NCBI GenBank assembly: GCA_963665925.1
Contig: OY762511.1
Coordinates: 2,232,001-2,296,000 of the forward strand
DNA from: G963665925 sp963665925
GTDB taxonomy: Bacteria; Bacillota; Clostridia; Peptostreptococcales; Acidaminobacteraceae
Direction of reading: 5' to 3'
Length of the DNA: 64,000 nucleotides
In this document: piece after piece, positions 23,074-31,165 of the stretch
Layout: each line of letters begins with the position of its first letter
Position numbering within the stretch: position 1 is the stretch's first letter
Program-made: the position numbers and the translations under genes
The notes under the pieces: model-generated
Told to the model about the DNA's origin: nothing
Seen by the model: the letters and a program-made list of their open reading frames with translations, nothing else
Databases searched by the model: none

Positions 23074-24321
23074 ATGAAAGAGTATTGGCATTCCGTCATA
23101 CTTGAAAAAGACTTTTGCAACGGATGCACCTACTGCCTGGATCGGTGTCCGACCCAGGCGATACGTGTCAAAGACGGAAAGGCACAGATTATAAATGAAA
23201 GATGCATCGATTGCGGCGAATGTTTGAAGGTATGCCCATTTCACGCAAAGGGCGCCCAAACAGATACGCTCGAAATGCTCAACAATTATAAATTCAACAT
23301 TGCCCTGCCAGCAATATCGCTCTATGGACAATTTGAGTTTGAATACGACATGAACAAGGTTATGAATGGCCTGTATGAGCTTGGATTTGACTATGTGTAT
23401 GATGTTGCATACGCAGCGGACATACTCACTGCGTATCAGCTGGATAAAATCAAAACATCCGATCAGCCAAGACCCCTCATATCTACTTTTTGTCCTGCAG
23501 TGACGAGACTGATTCAAATTCGTTACCCATCCCTGATAGACCATATCATCAGGTTGGAGTCACCGATGCAGGTATCAGCTTGGCTGGCAAAACAGAAAAT
23601 CATGGAAACAACGGGTCTCAAGGCAGAGGAAATTGGGGTGTTTTACATCACACAGTGTCCCGCCAAGATTACCAGCATCAAAGACCCGCTGGGAATTGAC
23701 GATTCGCATATCGATGGCGCAATTTCCATTGAATCCATATATTCAAAGCTTATACGGATCTATAATGATGTTGAAGTGAAGACTCAGGTTCAAAAGGCAT
23801 CGGCAGGCGGCATTGTCTGGGGTATGGTTGGCGGACAGAGCTTTGCTATGAACATCGAGAGCTATATGGCTGTAGATGGGATAGAAGAGGTTATCAAGGT
23901 GCTTGACCGGCTGGAGATGGGCAAGCTTACCGAAGTGGATTTTCTTGAAGCATATGCATGTGTTACTGGGTGTGTTGGCGGTCCTCTGAATGTCGAGAAT
24001 CCTTTTATTGCAAAGACGCGCATTCGGATGCGCTCAAAGCAGACACCGCGTATCAGTGACCTTGATACACTAAAAATATATGACAAGAAGCTGCTTGAAT
24101 GGAATAAGGACATTGAACCAGTACCGGCACTGAAGCTGGATACGGATATAAGAAAAGCTTTGGAAAAGATGTCTAAAATCGAAGAACTCTTTCAAATGCT
24201 GCCGGGAATTGACTGTGGTGCCTGTGGTGCGCCCACGTGTCGCGCCTTAGCCGAAGACATTGTTCTCGGTAAGGCGAGCATTGAGAGCTGCCTGGTACGG
24301 AAGAGTTCGTCAAATGATTAG
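23074..24321 (+). CDS. HydS-like putative sensory [FeFe]-hydrogenase homologue
   Basis: A 415-residue protein. An N-terminal 2[4Fe-4S] ferredoxin (Cys15-25 and Cys44-54) is followed by an H-cluster-type domain (about 75-310) and a C-terminal four-Cys Fe-S motif (Cys381, 384, 389, 406; CGACGAPTC). H-cluster ligands fit: L1 STFCPA (Cys140), L2 TQCPAK (Cys195), L3 AYACVTGCVGG (Cys296, Cys300). The proton-transfer Cys of L1 is replaced by Phe139, and L3 lacks the GGGQP ending. These traits match PAS-less putative sensory (group D) HydS proteins such as that of Thermoanaerobacter mathranii. It is expected to sense H2 rather than turn over fast. Maturation by HydEFG would be needed. Confidence 0.88.
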   Translation: MKEYWHSVILEKDFCNGCTYCLDRCPTQAIRVKDGKAQIINERCIDCGECLKVCPFHAKGAQTDTLEMLNNYKFNIALPAISLYGQFEFEYDMNKVMNGLYELGFDYVYDVAYAADILTAYQLDKIKTSDQPRPLISTFCPAVTRLIQIRYPSLIDHIIRLESPMQVSAWLAKQKIMETTGLKAEEIGVFYITQCPAKITSIKDPLGIDDSHIDGAISIESIYSKLIRIYNDVEVKTQVQKASAGGIVWGMVGGQSFAMNIESYMAVDGIEEVIKVLDRLEMGKLTEVDFLEAYACVTGCVGGPLNVENPFIAKTRIRMRSKQTPRISDLDTLKIYDKKLLEWNKDIEPVPALKLDTDIRKALEKMSKIEELFQMLPGIDCGACGAPTCRALAEDIVLGKASIESCLVRKSSSND

Positions 24322-24332
24322 GAGGGTGTCTG

Positions 24333-24665
24333 TTGAACGTAAAGGACTTAATTGAAAAACATGGCTTCAAACTTCTGAATGAGGTGGATGCAGACAGAGA
24401 AATAACAGGACTTCAGTGCTGTGATCTTCTGAGCTGGGTGATGGCCAACGGCAAGGCAGACAATGCCTGGATAACAGTGATGACCCATAATAACATTGTC
24501 GCTGTAGCCTCACTTCTTGATTTTGCCTGTGTAATCGTACCAGAGGGGATTGACGTGCCTGGGGCTGTAATCAGTAAGGCCAACCAGGAAGAAATTTTGC
24601 TTCTGGGTACCGATATGGGGGCTTATGAGATTTTCAAAACGCTCTATGAAGCGGGACTGAAGTAA
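24333..24665 (+). CDS. DRTGG-domain protein (second of two)
   Basis: A 110-residue stand-alone DRTGG-like domain, only distantly similar to the first copy at 22225-22572. Recognisable parts are CCDLLSWVMANGKADNAWITVMTH (in two blocks), VASLLDFACVIVPEG and ILLLGTDMGAYEIFKTLYEAG. The start is TTG 24333 with AGGAGGG 6 bases upstream. Its stop overlaps the ATG of the PHP gene (TAATG), so the two are translationally coupled. Presence of two paralogous DRTGG genes on either side of the HydS-like gene suggests a heteromeric sensor or scaffold. That is inference. Confidence 0.75.
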   Translation: MNVKDLIEKHGFKLLNEVDADREITGLQCCDLLSWVMANGKADNAWITVMTHNNIVAVASLLDFACVIVPEGIDVPGAVISKANQEEILLLGTDMGAYEIFKTLYEAGLK

Positions 24666-25381
24666 TGAAAATATACTATGATCTGCATATTCATACCTGT
24701 CTTTCACCATGTGGACATGAAGACATGACGCCTAATAATATTGTGGGGATGAGTCAGCTTAAGGGTTTGAATATTATTGCCATTACAGACCACAATACAA
24801 CACTGAATTGTGAAGCGGCAATAAAAGCAGCAGAAGGTACAGGACTAATTGTCGTTCCGGGTATGGAACTGGAGACGCTTGAAGGCGTTCATCTGGTGTG
24901 CTTGTTTCCAGAACTCAAGGTGGCGAAAAGTTTTCAGCGAATCGTAGATTTGCACCGGTTACCGGTTAGAAACAGGGTTGAGAAGTTTGGCGAACAGCAT
25001 ATATTGAATGAGAATGATGAGCTTATAGGCAGTGAACCCAATTCGCTGATGGCGTCTACGTATCTGGATATTGATACGGCCATAGAACGCGTCAATGAGC
25101 TGGGCGGCATAGCTTTTCCTGCGCACATCGACAGACCTTCATATAGTGTTATTTCCAATCTAGGATTCATACCGCCGTTTTGGGAAATTACGACTGTAGA
25201 AATATCGACATATCCAACTGCTGAAGCTTTTGAAAATAATCCGCAGTATACGGAAAAATACCATGTACTTAGAAATTCAGACGCCCATGACCTGGTGCGC
25301 ATATCTGAACCGGAACATTTTTTGGAGCTTGAAACATGCAGTGCGAGAGCACTCTTCTCATACTTGAAGAGTCCATTATAA
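24665..25381 (+). CDS. PHP-domain phosphoesterase
   Basis: A 238-residue PHP (polymerase and histidinol phosphatase) family metal-dependent phosphoesterase. Metal ligands are seen in DLHIHTCLSPCGHED (residues 5-19), ITDHNTT (about 40), the Glu of GMELET (about 67), FPAHIDRPS (about 152) and NSDAHDL (about 203). Related PHP proteins hydrolyse nucleoside phosphates or phosphopeptides, but the substrate here is unknown. It overlaps the upstream DRTGG gene by one base and is followed after 18 bases by an ATPase gene. A phosphatase beside two ATP-binding kinase-like proteins suggests reversible phosphorylation in this module. Confidence 0.87.
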   Translation: MKIYYDLHIHTCLSPCGHEDMTPNNIVGMSQLKGLNIIAITDHNTTLNCEAAIKAAEGTGLIVVPGMELETLEGVHLVCLFPELKVAKSFQRIVDLHRLPVRNRVEKFGEQHILNENDELIGSEPNSLMASTYLDIDTAIERVNELGGIAFPAHIDRPSYSVISNLGFIPPFWEITTVEISTYPTAEAFENNPQYTEKYHVLRNSDAHDLVRISEPEHFLELETCSARALFSYLKSPL

Positions 25382-25399
25382 TTTGCAGGGAGAAAGGGA

Positions 25400-25975
25400 T
25401 TGAACATGAGAGAATTGTCTTTGCATATTTTAGATATCGCGCACAATTCAATCGCCGCAAAAGCGGAGACACTGAGGATTGCCATAATTGAAGATTTGGA
25501 AGACGACCTGCTGATCATCAAAATCAAGGATGATGGCAAGGGTATGGATGAAGACACTTTGATGAAAGTGGTCGATCCGTTCTATACAACCAGGACCACG
25601 CGCAAGGTTGGGCTTGGTATTCCAATGTTCAAAGCTGCTGCAGAGCAATGCGGCGGAGAATTCGCAATCAAGTCTCAATTAGGGGTTGGGACTGAAATCG
25701 ATGCGACCTTCAAGCATAGTCATATTGACCGTGTACCACTGGGAAATATGACAGAAACAATCATAACGATTATTATGGCAAACACAGAAATGGATTTGAT
25801 ATACACACATGATATCAACGGCAAGAAGTTCACGTTGAATACGCGAGATATCAAGAAGACACTTGGTGAACTGCCGATTAACAACATGGATGTCGTTATT
25901 TGGCTGAAGGGATATATCCATGAGAACCTTGTTGATCTGTCGAATGGACAAGGTCTGGAGGTTGGTTCCCATTGA
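25400..25975 (+). CDS. Histidine-kinase-like ATP-binding protein without sensor domain
   Basis: A 191-residue protein with a GHKL ATPase domain: N box LDIAHNSIAA (about 10-20), G1 box DDGKGMDED (about 43-51), F box DPFYTTRTTRKVGLGIPMFK (about 59-78). A C-terminal extension of about 80 residues (110-190) has no motif I know. It lacks membrane segments and a DHp domain, so autophosphorylation of a resident His is unlikely. It may act on HydS-module proteins or the hydrogenase. The stop overlaps the start of the 56-residue membrane protein (TTGA). Confidence 0.82.
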   Translation: MNMRELSLHILDIAHNSIAAKAETLRIAIIEDLEDDLLIIKIKDDGKGMDEDTLMKVVDPFYTTRTTRKVGLGIPMFKAAAEQCGGEFAIKSQLGVGTEIDATFKHSHIDRVPLGNMTETIITIIMANTEMDLIYTHDINGKKFTLNTRDIKKTLGELPINNMDVVIWLKGYIHENLVDLSNGQGLEVGSH

Positions 25976-26142
25976 ATCTGAAGCGAATCGGTCAACTGAT
26001 CCTTATTGCGACATTTGTCATTTTGATAGTAACAGGTTATCTGAATATCACAGGCTTATGGAAACTGACACTGGGCGCCTTTGGTTTTGGCGCAGCATCG
26101 GTTCTCATATTTTTCGGAGGCGTCCAGCCACCGGATGAGTAA
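25972..26142 (+). CDS. 56-residue membrane protein ending the HydS-like module
   Basis: A short frame starting at TTG 25972, overlapping the TGA of the ATPase gene by four bases, with GGAGG about 12 bases upstream. The product is MNLKRIGQLILIATF..., with two hydrophobic stretches (about residues 6-22 and 30-47) joined by GYLNITGLWK and a short polar tail QPPDE. Coupling by the TTGA overlap and the immediate strong terminator support it as the last gene of the operon. Function is unknown. It might anchor the soluble signalling proteins at the membrane. Confidence 0.65.
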   Translation: MNLKRIGQLILIATFVILIVTGYLNITGLWKLTLGAFGFGAASVLIFFGGVQPPDE

Positions 26143-26163
26143 AACGATAGAGTTTGTTTGGGT

Positions 26164-26198
26164 AAAAGACCGCATGGAAGTGTGGTCTTTTTTTTTGC
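26164..26198 (+). terminator. Intrinsic terminator of the HydS-like module
   Basis: AAAAGACC (26164-26171) pairs with GGTCTTTT (26184-26191); the T tract TTTTTTTTT runs on to 26197. Confidence 0.9.
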
Positions 26199-26236
26199 GT
26201 TGCTATTTACATTAATTTCCATTAGAATATATGGTA

Positions 26237-26242
26237 TATAAT
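26237..26242 (+). promoter_or_regulatory. -10 element of the pseudopilin-like operon
   Basis: TATAAT 22 bases before the GTG start, with no clear -35 hexamer. The in-frame ATG at 26231 overlaps this element and cannot be the start. Confidence 0.45.
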
Positions 26243-26263
26243 TCCAAATACAAGGAGATTAAC

Positions 26264-26593
26264 GTGATTAAGAATAATGTGCTTAAGAATAAAAACGGCA
26301 TGTTTACCATAGAAGCCGTATTCATAGTGTGGATTGTCATGGCATTCGTCATAGTGTTTCTAATCGGTCTAAGCTGGGTCTATCAGCAGGCAAGAGTAAC
26401 AGGCATGGTCCATCAGCAGTTGGCCCGGGGGCAAGAAAAGCGAATTGAAGTTGAGCATGAAATGGATGCTGGGTCCGCAGGTGCCTTTAAAGAGGTAATT
26501 TCGGGAGAACGTTCGGACGTCAACATGCAGTGGCATCTATTTGTCATGCGAAAAATCTATGCGATTTATGAAGAGGTGGAAGCCTATGAATGA
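26264..26593 (+). CDS. TadE-like pseudopilin
   Basis: A 109-residue protein started at GTG 26264, behind AAGGAG. The N terminus shows a type IV prepilin-like site: GMFTIE, with Gly before the mature Met and Glu at position +5, then a hydrophobic helix (about residues 17-40). A polar, mainly helical domain follows. This is the form of TadE/TadF minor pseudopilins. It overlaps the next gene by 8 bases. Neither a prepilin peptidase nor Tad secretion ATPase/platform genes are in the window, so its machinery must be elsewhere or absent. Confidence 0.75.
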   Translation: MIKNNVLKNKNGMFTIEAVFIVWIVMAFVIVFLIGLSWVYQQARVTGMVHQQLARGQEKRIEVEHEMDAGSAGAFKEVISGERSDVNMQWHLFVMRKIYAIYEEVEAYE

Positions 26594-28598
26594 GAAAGGG
26601 AGCGTAACCCTATTTCTAATTATTGTGATGATGGGGATTATTGGTGCTTTCACCCTGTTTTTTAACGATCTTGTTCAGGCGCAGTGTGGGAATACGGCAC
26701 TTTATTCCATACGGAATGCATCGAGAAATATTGAAGCGTCTTATAATCAGGCACTTTATGCGGACTATGGCCTTTTGGCGTATGACGAAGAAACACTTAA
26801 AGGTGAGTTTGATCTGAGTATGTCTCAGCGCCAGAAATCATTTTACAAGCTCGCTTTTCAAAACCTGTATGCATACCATACAGACTATACGGTGGATCTT
26901 ACGCTTGAAAATGCAGGTGAGACAGCAAAACAGATGATGGCACAGGCAGGCTACAATGCTCCAGTAAAGATGCTTGAGAATGCTGAAGCCTATCAGGGCA
27001 TGGTGGAAAAACTAAAGCATGCAAGAGACAAGGTTCGCAGTATTGAGGGAATGAACGCAGGACTGGAACGAATTCACATGTTGAATGAAAACCTGGGAGA
27101 AGGCCTTGACGCCCTAAAGAATCTCTCTGAGTCATGCTCTGTGCGTGTGAGTAGTCACGGCAATATAAGCGTGAAGGACAAGCCGCTTGTATCCTTGCAA
27201 GAGAATATACTGGACACGATTGCAGGGGTTGATAGGGAACGCACAGCATACTTGCAAGCAATGGACGCAGCGAGGCGCGATGTCGAAGCGCACTATGACA
27301 CTTATCCTGCTGAATTTGCAGAGTCACTGCTGAAGCAGTTCTCAGAAGCTGATGGAAAAACAGGAGAGCTCTTCACACTTGCACCCTACATATCTGGCTA
27401 TTCGGTCAGCAGCACATACACCGAAAAAGCACTTGAGGAAATTGAGCACCTGAATCTGTCGGCAGATATGGAAGAAGAAGCAAAGATCCTTTACAGAACG
27501 GCGCTTGGAGGCCTATTGGAAATTGAAGATGCCCTAGAGGATTTCGAAGAAGATATGACAGAGCGATATGAAGATGAACTGGATGCGCTGGAAGTACTTG
27601 ATAGCAGGGAGAGACGCCAAGTACGCCATGATATTCAAGAGAAAATTGAAAGAAGGCTCGAGAACGACCTCGAAGATGTTAGGGTCGGCTTTGATGAAAT
27701 TAATATGAACCTTGGAAATTCAGAGCTTGCGACTTTGGCACAATCCATCATGACACATCATCTGTCAGATGACAACACACCACTTTCCTTTGACGAAATT
27801 CAAGAACTTTCTTCAGAAATCATAAGTCCGCAGATTGCAAAACAGCTCCCATCAAGTCGCGTTAAGGAAACAAATGCCGAGTATGCATTTTATGAGCGTG
27901 CGGCGCTGGCAGAATATATCATGGGTACATTCAGGCATAGAAACAGTCAGCGTTATGGAGATGCGTGGGATTTCTACGGCAAACTGGAAAGAAAGGCCTA
28001 CTTTGAAGATGGTGAGGTCGAATATATCATCGCAGGAAATCGCTCGGAAAAAATGAACAGAATTTTGGTGGCTGGTGAAATATATGTGGTGAGGGAAGCG
28101 TCAAACATTGTCCATGCCTATACCTGTAAGGAAAAGCGGGACTATGCAGTTGAGGTTGCTGGATACTTTCCCGGTCCACCTTATTTGAAACCCCTGGTCT
28201 TTAACGGCCTTCTTATAGGATGGGCAAGCATTGAAAGTGGGGTGGACCTGAACAGACTCCTGAACAATGAGACGGTGCCTCTCATGAAGGTTTCCGATGA
28301 TGACTGGTATACGGATATAGGATTGAAGAAGAAGAGTGATGATGAAACCGCCCTTCCGGCGGATGAGGATAAAAGCGAAAAGGATTTGGTCGTTCAGGAC
28401 TATGCCTTTTATTTAAGGGTCCTGCTCAATGGGGATTTGCTGGTGGGGGAAGAGACTATGACGCTTCGTGCCCTGGACTTGATAGCGCTGAATATGGGCG
28501 CTGAATCGAATCCTGCGCAGCTGGATACTTATGTTACAGGACATACCCTGCATGTGCTATGGGGAGGCAAAGATGAAACGTATTCATCCGCTTATTAA
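26586..28598 (+). CDS. Large TadG-like/DUF5702-type membrane-anchored protein
   Basis: A 670-residue protein with one N-terminal hydrophobic helix (about residues 8-26, after KGSVT) and a long, charged, mainly helical extracytoplasmic region with coiled-coil-like stretches (about 245-380, many Glu/Lys/Arg heptads). It ends in a more globular region around WASIESGVDLNRL. The arrangement resembles the clostridial DUF5702 family encoded beside TadE-like genes; recognition is by position and layout, so moderate. ATG 26586 has GAGGTGG upstream. It overlaps both neighbouring genes, so the three are one translational unit. Unlike its neighbours it has no Glu at +5. Confidence 0.7.
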   Translation: MNEKGSVTLFLIIVMMGIIGAFTLFFNDLVQAQCGNTALYSIRNASRNIEASYNQALYADYGLLAYDEETLKGEFDLSMSQRQKSFYKLAFQNLYAYHTDYTVDLTLENAGETAKQMMAQAGYNAPVKMLENAEAYQGMVEKLKHARDKVRSIEGMNAGLERIHMLNENLGEGLDALKNLSESCSVRVSSHGNISVKDKPLVSLQENILDTIAGVDRERTAYLQAMDAARRDVEAHYDTYPAEFAESLLKQFSEADGKTGELFTLAPYISGYSVSSTYTEKALEEIEHLNLSADMEEEAKILYRTALGGLLEIEDALEDFEEDMTERYEDELDALEVLDSRERRQVRHDIQEKIERRLENDLEDVRVGFDEINMNLGNSELATLAQSIMTHHLSDDNTPLSFDEIQELSSEIISPQIAKQLPSSRVKETNAEYAFYERAALAEYIMGTFRHRNSQRYGDAWDFYGKLERKAYFEDGEVEYIIAGNRSEKMNRILVAGEIYVVREASNIVHAYTCKEKRDYAVEVAGYFPGPPYLKPLVFNGLLIGWASIESGVDLNRLLNNETVPLMKVSDDDWYTDIGLKKKSDDETALPADEDKSEKDLVVQDYAFYLRVLLNGDLLVGEETMTLRALDLIALNMGAESNPAQLDTYVTGHTLHVLWGGKDETYSSAY

Positions 28599-29235
28599 AT
28601 CAGAAAAAGGGTCCCTCTCGATTGAAGCAATTCTATCTTTAACCTTGTTTCTCATACTTGTCGCAGTTATGGCGCAGTGCCTGAATGCTGTAAAGATATT
28701 TGACACGGTTGAACACTGCATGTACTCAGCCGCAGATGAGCTAGCAGTCAATGAAGCCTATGCCCTCCTCAGTCATTCGAGTGGCGCCGTGGAAATGTCG
28801 GTGCGACCGGGCATTTTCAGAGGCTATTTGAAAGAGAACATGGATAGAAATGGCCTCAACTATGATGATTCAGGAGACATACAGAATCTGATCATACAGG
28901 AACTGAGCGGCTTTGATGCGGTAAATGGCGCTGGAAACTATAAAATTGCTTATGAGATTCCGGTTGGATTTGGACTTCCTGCACTCAAACTGACCCATGA
29001 GGTTCGACTCAAAAGTATCTGGCAGGGGGAAATAGAGACTGACCAATCAGCCACATATGTCTATACGACGACAAGTGGGCGTAAAAGTAAGATTTATCAT
29101 ACCAATCCTGACTGTATTTCGCTGGTGAGAAGCTGGAACACAAAGGGGAGTATAGAAGTGATGGTCCTCGAAGAGCTGGAAGGGTTTCGAGAGTGCATTC
29201 ACTGTGTTCGAGAACGCGGTGAAGCGCAGGAATAG
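28573..29235 (+). CDS. TadE-like pseudopilin with C-terminal His-Cys3 (zinc-type) domain
   Basis: A 220-residue protein. Prepilin-like site KGSLSIE with Glu at +5 is followed by a hydrophobic helix (about 18-36) and a middle domain. The last 60 residues hold VYTTTSGRKSKIYH: His176, Cys181 (Y-H-x4-C) and Cys208-x2-Cys211. The same H-x4-C...C-x2-C arrangement ends many secreted Firmicutes proteins and looks like a small zinc site. Its fusion to a TadE-like pseudopilin is unusual. ATG 28573 is chosen for GGGGAGG upstream. It overlaps the preceding gene by 26 bases in another frame. No terminator was seen directly after it. Confidence 0.75.
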   Translation: MKRIHPLIKSEKGSLSIEAILSLTLFLILVAVMAQCLNAVKIFDTVEHCMYSAADELAVNEAYALLSHSSGAVEMSVRPGIFRGYLKENMDRNGLNYDDSGDIQNLIIQELSGFDAVNGAGNYKIAYEIPVGFGLPALKLTHEVRLKSIWQGEIETDQSATYVYTTTSGRKSKIYHTNPDCISLVRSWNTKGSIEVMVLEELEGFRECIHCVRERGEAQE

Positions 29236-29351
29236 CCCTGTATAAATTAAAAAAATGTCATATTTGGACTGAGTTGCCGATAGGGTCGAAATATTCGGTA
29301 TAATATGTATAGTGAATATTGTACATGAAAATTATTTTAAAGGAGTTTGCT

Positions 29352-30464
29352 ATGGACCCAAGAATACAAAAATTAGCTGAGAACCTGGTAAATTACTCAG
29401 TTAAACTAAAAAAAGACGAGAACGTTCTGATCAATTGTGTTGGAGATGCGCCAAAGCCATTGGTTAAGGCCATTATCAAGGAAGTTCATAAGGCAGGCGG
29501 AAACCCTTTTGTAGATATTGTAGACCAGAGCATCGAACGTGAACTGACAGTGCAGGCTACAGAAAAGCAGCTGGCTCTGCGTCTTGAACGCGATTTGAAC
29601 TTTATGAAAAACATGGATGCCTATATTGGTATCCGAGGCTCGGAAAATGTTAACGAGCTTTCAGATGTCCCGGGTGATAAAATGCAGGCGTATATGAGCC
29701 AGTTCCTATCAAAGGTAACAGATGAGCGCGTATCGAATACAAAGTGGGTTGTGCTGCGTTATCCTAATAATGCCATGGCTCAGCTGGCGAATACGAGTCT
29801 TGAGAACTTTGAGAATTTCTATTTTGATGTCTGCAATTTGGACTATTCTAAAATGTCAAAGGCCATGGACAGTCTGGTTGATCTGATGGATAAGACGGAT
29901 CAGGTGAGAATTACAGGTTCAGGAACGGACCTGACTTTCTCAATTAAGGATATCAAGGCCATCAAGTGTGATGGGGAAATCAACATTCCAGACGGCGAGG
30001 TCTTTACTGCACCTGTCAAGGATTCAGTAAATGGTGTCTTGTCTTATAATACACCTGCGGTATATCAAGGATTCACATTCGAGAATGTCATACTGGAATT
30101 TGAAAATGGAAAGATTGTCAAGGCGACTGCCAATGATTCTGAAAGAATCAACAAGGTCTTTGACACGGATGCTGGGGCAAGATATGTTGGAGAGTTTGCC
30201 ATTGGCGTAAATCCTTATATTCTCAAGCCCATGAAGGATACGCTCTTTGATGAAAAAATCATGGGAAGTTTCCACTTTACACCAGGCGCTGCTTACGACG
30301 AAGCCTATAATGGAAATGATTCCAGTGTGCATTGGGACTTGGTTTGCATTCAAACGCCTGAATACGGCGGTGGGGAAATCTATTTTGACGATGTTCTGAT
30401 TCGAAAGGACGGCATGTTTGTCATTCCAGAGCTGGAAGCACTTAATCCTGAAAACTTGAAATAA
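29352..30464 (+). CDS. M29-family aminopeptidase
   Basis: A 370-residue cytoplasmic metal-dependent aminopeptidase (thermophilic aminopeptidase family M29), cleaving N-terminal residues from peptides. Visible ligand regions are NIPDGEVFTAP, with the first Glu (about residue 226), VGEFAIGVNP with the second Glu, and the His/Asp segment GSFHFTPGAAYDEAYNG...SSVHWDLV near 315-345. ATG 29352 has AAAGGAG 7 bases upstream. It is monocistronic, preceded by a TATAAT at 29299-29304. It fits peptide and amino-acid fermentation, with no special link to its neighbours. Confidence 0.92.
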   Translation: MDPRIQKLAENLVNYSVKLKKDENVLINCVGDAPKPLVKAIIKEVHKAGGNPFVDIVDQSIERELTVQATEKQLALRLERDLNFMKNMDAYIGIRGSENVNELSDVPGDKMQAYMSQFLSKVTDERVSNTKWVVLRYPNNAMAQLANTSLENFENFYFDVCNLDYSKMSKAMDSLVDLMDKTDQVRITGSGTDLTFSIKDIKAIKCDGEINIPDGEVFTAPVKDSVNGVLSYNTPAVYQGFTFENVILEFENGKIVKATANDSERINKVFDTDAGARYVGEFAIGVNPYILKPMKDTLFDEKIMGSFHFTPGAAYDEAYNGNDSSVHWDLVCIQTPEYGGGEIYFDDVLIRKDGMFVIPELEALNPENLK

Positions 30465-30473
30465 GCATTTTGG

Positions 30474-30510
30474 CAAGCCCCGGGAATCATCTGGGGCTTG
30501 TATTGCATTT
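30474..30510 (+). terminator. Probable terminator after the aminopeptidase gene
   Basis: CAAGCCCC (30474-30481) / GGGGCTTG (30493-30500), followed by TATTGCATTT, a weak T tract. Confidence 0.6.
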
Positions 30511-30619
30511 ATGGGATTGGAAACGGACTGTTTTCAAAACTTTACAACTTAACTAGAGCGTTATGGTAGAATATACAAATAGAAGGCATAGGATAAGCAG
30601 ATGAAGATGGAGTGAAGGC

Positions 30620-31165
30620 ATGTCAACACTTACCGAAATGTTCCTTATATTTTTCAAAATCGGCGCGTTGACCCTGGGTGGGGGATACGTCATGATTCCT
30701 ATTATGGAGGATGAAATTGTTCATAAGCGAAAATGGATATCAGAAAAGGACTTTATTGATATCCTCGCAGTGGCGCAGTCCTTTCCAGGAGCGATTGCAA
30801 TAAACACATCCATATACGTCGGATATAAGATGCGCAGACATGTCGGCGCAATTACGGCCTGTCTGGGGCTCATTTTACCGCCGTTTTTCATCATATCCAG
30901 TGCGGCGGCCCTGATTCTCAGCTATGGTGAGCTGCCTGTAGTCAAGAAAGTTTTTATGGGAATACGTCCTGCGGTTGCCGGCCTTATTGCGGCGGCTGTC
31001 GTTCGACTTTCTAGCAAGCTCGATAGAAATGTATTCAATATAACACTGGGGATCCTTGCATTCCTTCTTGTTTCATTTCTTGGTGTGCACCCCATTGGCG
31101 TCATCATAGGGTCTGGTCTTATTGGCTATGGAACCATTCGCTGGATTGCAGGTGAGGGAAAATGA
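30620..31165 (+). CDS. Chromate transporter family protein, first half-size subunit
   Basis: A 181-residue CHR-domain membrane protein. It shows the family signature GALTLGGGYVMIPIMEDEIV (15-34) followed by W-x-x-x-x-D-F and AQSFPGAIAINTS. Half-size CHR proteins are encoded in pairs and form a heterodimer with antiparallel halves. The family exports chromate in some bacteria, but in anaerobes the physiological substrate is often unknown. Its stop overlaps the start of the second subunit (ATGA), the usual paired layout. The second subunit is frameshifted here, so function of the pair is in doubt. Confidence 0.88.
   Translation: MSTLTEMFLIFFKIGALTLGGGYVMIPIMEDEIVHKRKWISEKDFIDILAVAQSFPGAIAINTSIYVGYKMRRHVGAITACLGLILPPFFIISSAAALILSYGELPVVKKVFMGIRPAVAGLIAAAVVRLSSKLDRNVFNITLGILAFLLVSFLGVHPIGVIIGSGLIGYGTIRWIAGEGK

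Noticed and set aside
26231..26263. Upstream ATG start for the first TadE-like gene
   Set aside because: It overlaps the TATAAT promoter element; GTG 26264 has the ribosome site.
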